A DNA stretch of 7,125 bases from an uncultured Lacinutrix sp. (GTDB taxonomy: Bacteria > Bacteroidota > Bacteroidia > Flavobacteriales > Flavobacteriaceae): positions 1-7,125 of the forward strand of contig CALGIH010000223.1 of the NCBI GenBank assembly GCA_937916035.1, read 5' to 3'. How positions within the stretch are numbered: position 1 is the stretch's first letter; the number at the start of each line of letters is the position of its first letter. Of this stretch, positions 5,917 through 7,125 are shown piece after piece. The notes under the pieces are model-generated. The model searched no databases and was not told the origin of the DNA. It was given only the letters and a program-made list of their open reading frames with translations. Both the position numbers and the translations under genes were made by a program.

Positions 5917-6449
5917 TAATTGTGATTATGACCTTCGTGACCTGGTTGCGTACTAGATTGAACTTGTGAAACTGCTGCTCCATTAGTTGCGTTAGCTCCA
6001 TTTTTGATAAAAGCTTTAATTTTTACAGTTTCTTTACCTGATTCAGTGTTTGAAGTAATAGTAACAGTTTTTGAAGTGTTACCATTTCCTTTACCATTAA
6101 ACTTTACAGTAAATTGCGCAGAAGCTCCAGGAGCTAACGGTTCTTTACTCCAGTCTTGAGGTACAGTACAACCACAGCTACTTTTAATATCTGTAATCAC
6201 TAATGGCGCTTTACCGTTGTTTGTGTAAGCAAATACAGTTTCAACTGGCGTACCATCTTCAATTTCACCAAAATCATGTTCAGATTCAGTAAAATCTAAT
6301 ACTGGAAAATCAACAGATACAGCATCTCTATCAGCTGCTTGTGATACATTCTCAGATTTAATTTTTGTAGTTGCATCTTCTTTACAAGAAGTAAAAGCGA
6401 CCATACATAATGCAGATAATCCTAAAATCACTTTTTTCATGTCATTCAT
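5916..6449 (-). CDS. DUF1573-domain lipoprotein
   Basis: A 177-residue envelope protein of unknown function. Residues 4-22 form a lipoprotein signal peptide (MKKVILGLSALCMVAF then TSC), with lipidated Cys22. A short acidic/polar linker follows. DUF1573 covers about 52-150, an Ig/ASH-like beta domain with HDFGEIEDG, the hallmark SSCGCTVP (90-97), LAPGASAQFTVKF and TVTITSN. The protein ends in a low-complexity tail with GHEGHNHN, which may bind metal. Two in-frame starts are possible, 6449 and 6440 (MKK). The second gives a more typical signal peptide; the first is kept as the longer form because an A-rich Bacteroidota-like leader precedes both. It lies 83 bases after nusB and overlaps yajC by one base. 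Conserved pairing with yajC suggests a role linked to envelope biogenesis, but that is inference. Confidence 0.88.
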   Translation of the reverse strand: MNDMKKVILGLSALCMVAFTSCKEDATTKIKSENVSQAADRDAVSVDFPVLDFTESEHDFGEIEDGTPVETVFAYTNNGKAPLVITDIKSSCGCTVPQDWSKEPLAPGASAQFTVKFNGKGNGNTSKTVTITSNTESGKETVKIKAFIKNGANATNGAAVSQVQSSTQPGHEGHNHN

Positions 6450-6457
6450 TTTTAGTC

Positions 6458-6474
6458 GTTTATCTTAGATAAAC
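6458..6474. promoter_or_regulatory. 17-base near-perfect palindrome in the DUF1573 leader
   Basis: GTTTATCT and AGATAAAC are exact reverse complements around a single central base. The palindrome ends 9 bases before the possible ATG at 6449, inside the leader of the DUF1573-yajC genes. It could be a protein-binding operator or a small RNA hairpin near the ribosome-binding region. Nothing in the window identifies a regulator. Confidence 0.4.
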
Positions 6475-6512
6475 ATTTGGGTTATTATTTAATTTTCGGT
6501 TATTTTCAGGGC

Positions 6513-6541
6513 TAAATGTACAAAATTTTTATTTACATCAA
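6513..6541 (-). promoter_or_regulatory. Candidate internal promoter for DUF1573-yajC
   Basis: On the minus strand TTG (6541-6539, inside the end of nusB) is followed after 18 bases by TACATTTA (6520-6513), one mismatch from TAnnTTTG. Spacing fits the Bacteroidota consensus. It would give DUF1573 and yajC their own transcript with a leader of about 55-60 bases containing the palindrome at 6458-6474. Confidence 0.35.
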
Positions 6542-7125
6542 TCCTCTGCCTATTTTATTTAACGTTCCTTTATCAGAATATTCCTTAACAAGCTTATCTA
6601 AAACACCATTAATAAACACACTACTCTTAGGTGTAGAATACTCTTTTGCAACCTCAATATACTCATTAATAGTAACTTTTATAGGAATTGACGGGAATTT
6701 TTGAAACTCGCAAATAGCCATTTGCAGCAATACAAGATCAATGTTTGCAATACGATCTTTATCCCAATTTTGTGTTCTTTCTTGAATTTCTTCTGAAAAA
6801 GCTGATAAATTCAACATCGTTGTCTTTAAAAGCTCTACAGCAAAGGCCCTATCATCATCATCTTTAATGAGTTTTGGAATAAAATGACTTTCGTTTGAAT
6901 TCACTTTGTTTTTCCTTAGAAGTTTAACTATTGCAGTATTAACTACTGGCAAATCATCAACCCAAGTAATATTTTTATCTTCGAGGTATTCATACAGTTT
7001 CTCGTTTGGTGCTACTATTTCCTTAAAGAAATCAATCACAAACTCTTTATCTTCTTTAAAAGTAGAGACTTTGGTGGTCATATAGTCTTTATACAAATCA
7101 CTTTTCATGAGTACTTTAAAAATAA
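6533..7125 (-). CDS. nusB: Transcription antitermination protein NusB (partial, N-terminus outside window)
   Basis: C-terminal 196 codons of a NusB-family protein, which binds boxA RNA with NusE (ribosomal S10) in antitermination complexes on rRNA operons. An ATG at 7108 exists, but the frame stays open to the window edge (IFKVL before MKSDLYKDYM) and the sequence there continues in family style, so 7108 is not the true start. Bacteroidota NusB proteins are about 300 residues, so roughly 110 are missing. Visible hallmarks are VAPNEKLYEYLEDKNITWVD, NWDKDRIANIDLVLLQMAIC, the FPSIPIKVTINEYIEVAKEY segment, then STPKSSVFINGVLDKLVKEY and GRGLM at the end. These form the helical NusB/RsmB fold core. 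It is the first gene of the minus-strand row nusB, DUF1573, yajC seen here. Confidence 0.93.
   Translation of the reverse strand, partial: IFKVLMKSDLYKDYMTTKVSTFKEDKEFVIDFFKEIVAPNEKLYEYLEDKNITWVDDLPVVNTAIVKLLRKNKVNSNESHFIPKLIKDDDDRAFAVELLKTTMLNLSAFSEEIQERTQNWDKDRIANIDLVLLQMAICEFQKFPSIPIKVTINEYIEVAKEYSTPKSSVFINGVLDKLVKEYSDKGTLNKIGRGLM

Noticed and set aside
5681..5956. Plus-strand open frame of 91 codons over yajC.
   Set aside because: It is antisense to yajC, overlaps the DUF1573-yajC junction, and has no recognisable domain.
7106..7108. ATG at 7108 as the start of nusB.
   Set aside because: The frame continues open to the window edge with family-like sequence, and the protein would be far shorter than Bacteroidota NusB.

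Overview
The window looks like a chromosomal segment of a member of the Bacteroidota, most probably a marine-type Flavobacteriaceae; the genus cannot be settled from this sequence. Three things support this. The DNA is strongly AT-rich. One gene encodes a type IX secretion (T9SS) type A C-terminal sorting domain. Two start regions carry Bacteroidota-type promoters of the TTG / TAnnTTTG class. The gene families (Bacteroidota-variant HMG-CoA lyase, long NusB, DUF1573 lipoprotein followed by YajC) fit as well.

Left part (1-3180): a minus-strand HMG-CoA lyase (leucine catabolism) and a minus-strand class 2 dihydroorotate dehydrogenase pyrD (pyrimidine synthesis) flank a plus-strand gene for a secreted Spondin_N / T9SS-sorted protein. 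That gene carries an in-frame TGA 45 codons after its start, so the signal peptide is cut off from the rest of the protein. pyrD should start at 3066, not at the longest possible ATG at 3153. pyrD and pepT diverge from a short intergenic region with a good promoter on the pepT side and a partial one on the pyrD side.

Middle part (3181-5616): an intact peptidase T gene (pepT) is followed, with a one-base TAATG overlap, by a broken DinB-like gene (one -1 frameshift and two in-frame stops). A compact block of nested inverted repeats of about 120 bp comes next. Then follows a 5'-truncated, frameshifted DUF1801/YdeI-OmdA-like gene. A strong bidirectional terminator closes the region; its left arm is a near copy of a stretch inside the preceding pseudogene. 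About 1.1 kb here is therefore a decayed or error-rich segment.

Right part (5629-7125, minus strand): nusB (N-terminal part outside the window), a DUF1573 lipoprotein and yajC are in transcription order. DUF1573 and yajC overlap by one base (TAATG), which suggests translational coupling. The row links transcription antitermination with envelope and Sec-translocon functions.

I do not see a defence system, CRISPR array, transposase or other clearly new multi-gene system. The points most worth a second look are the interrupted Spondin_N/T9SS gene, the row of broken genes, the repeat block, and the terminator arm that duplicates coding sequence.
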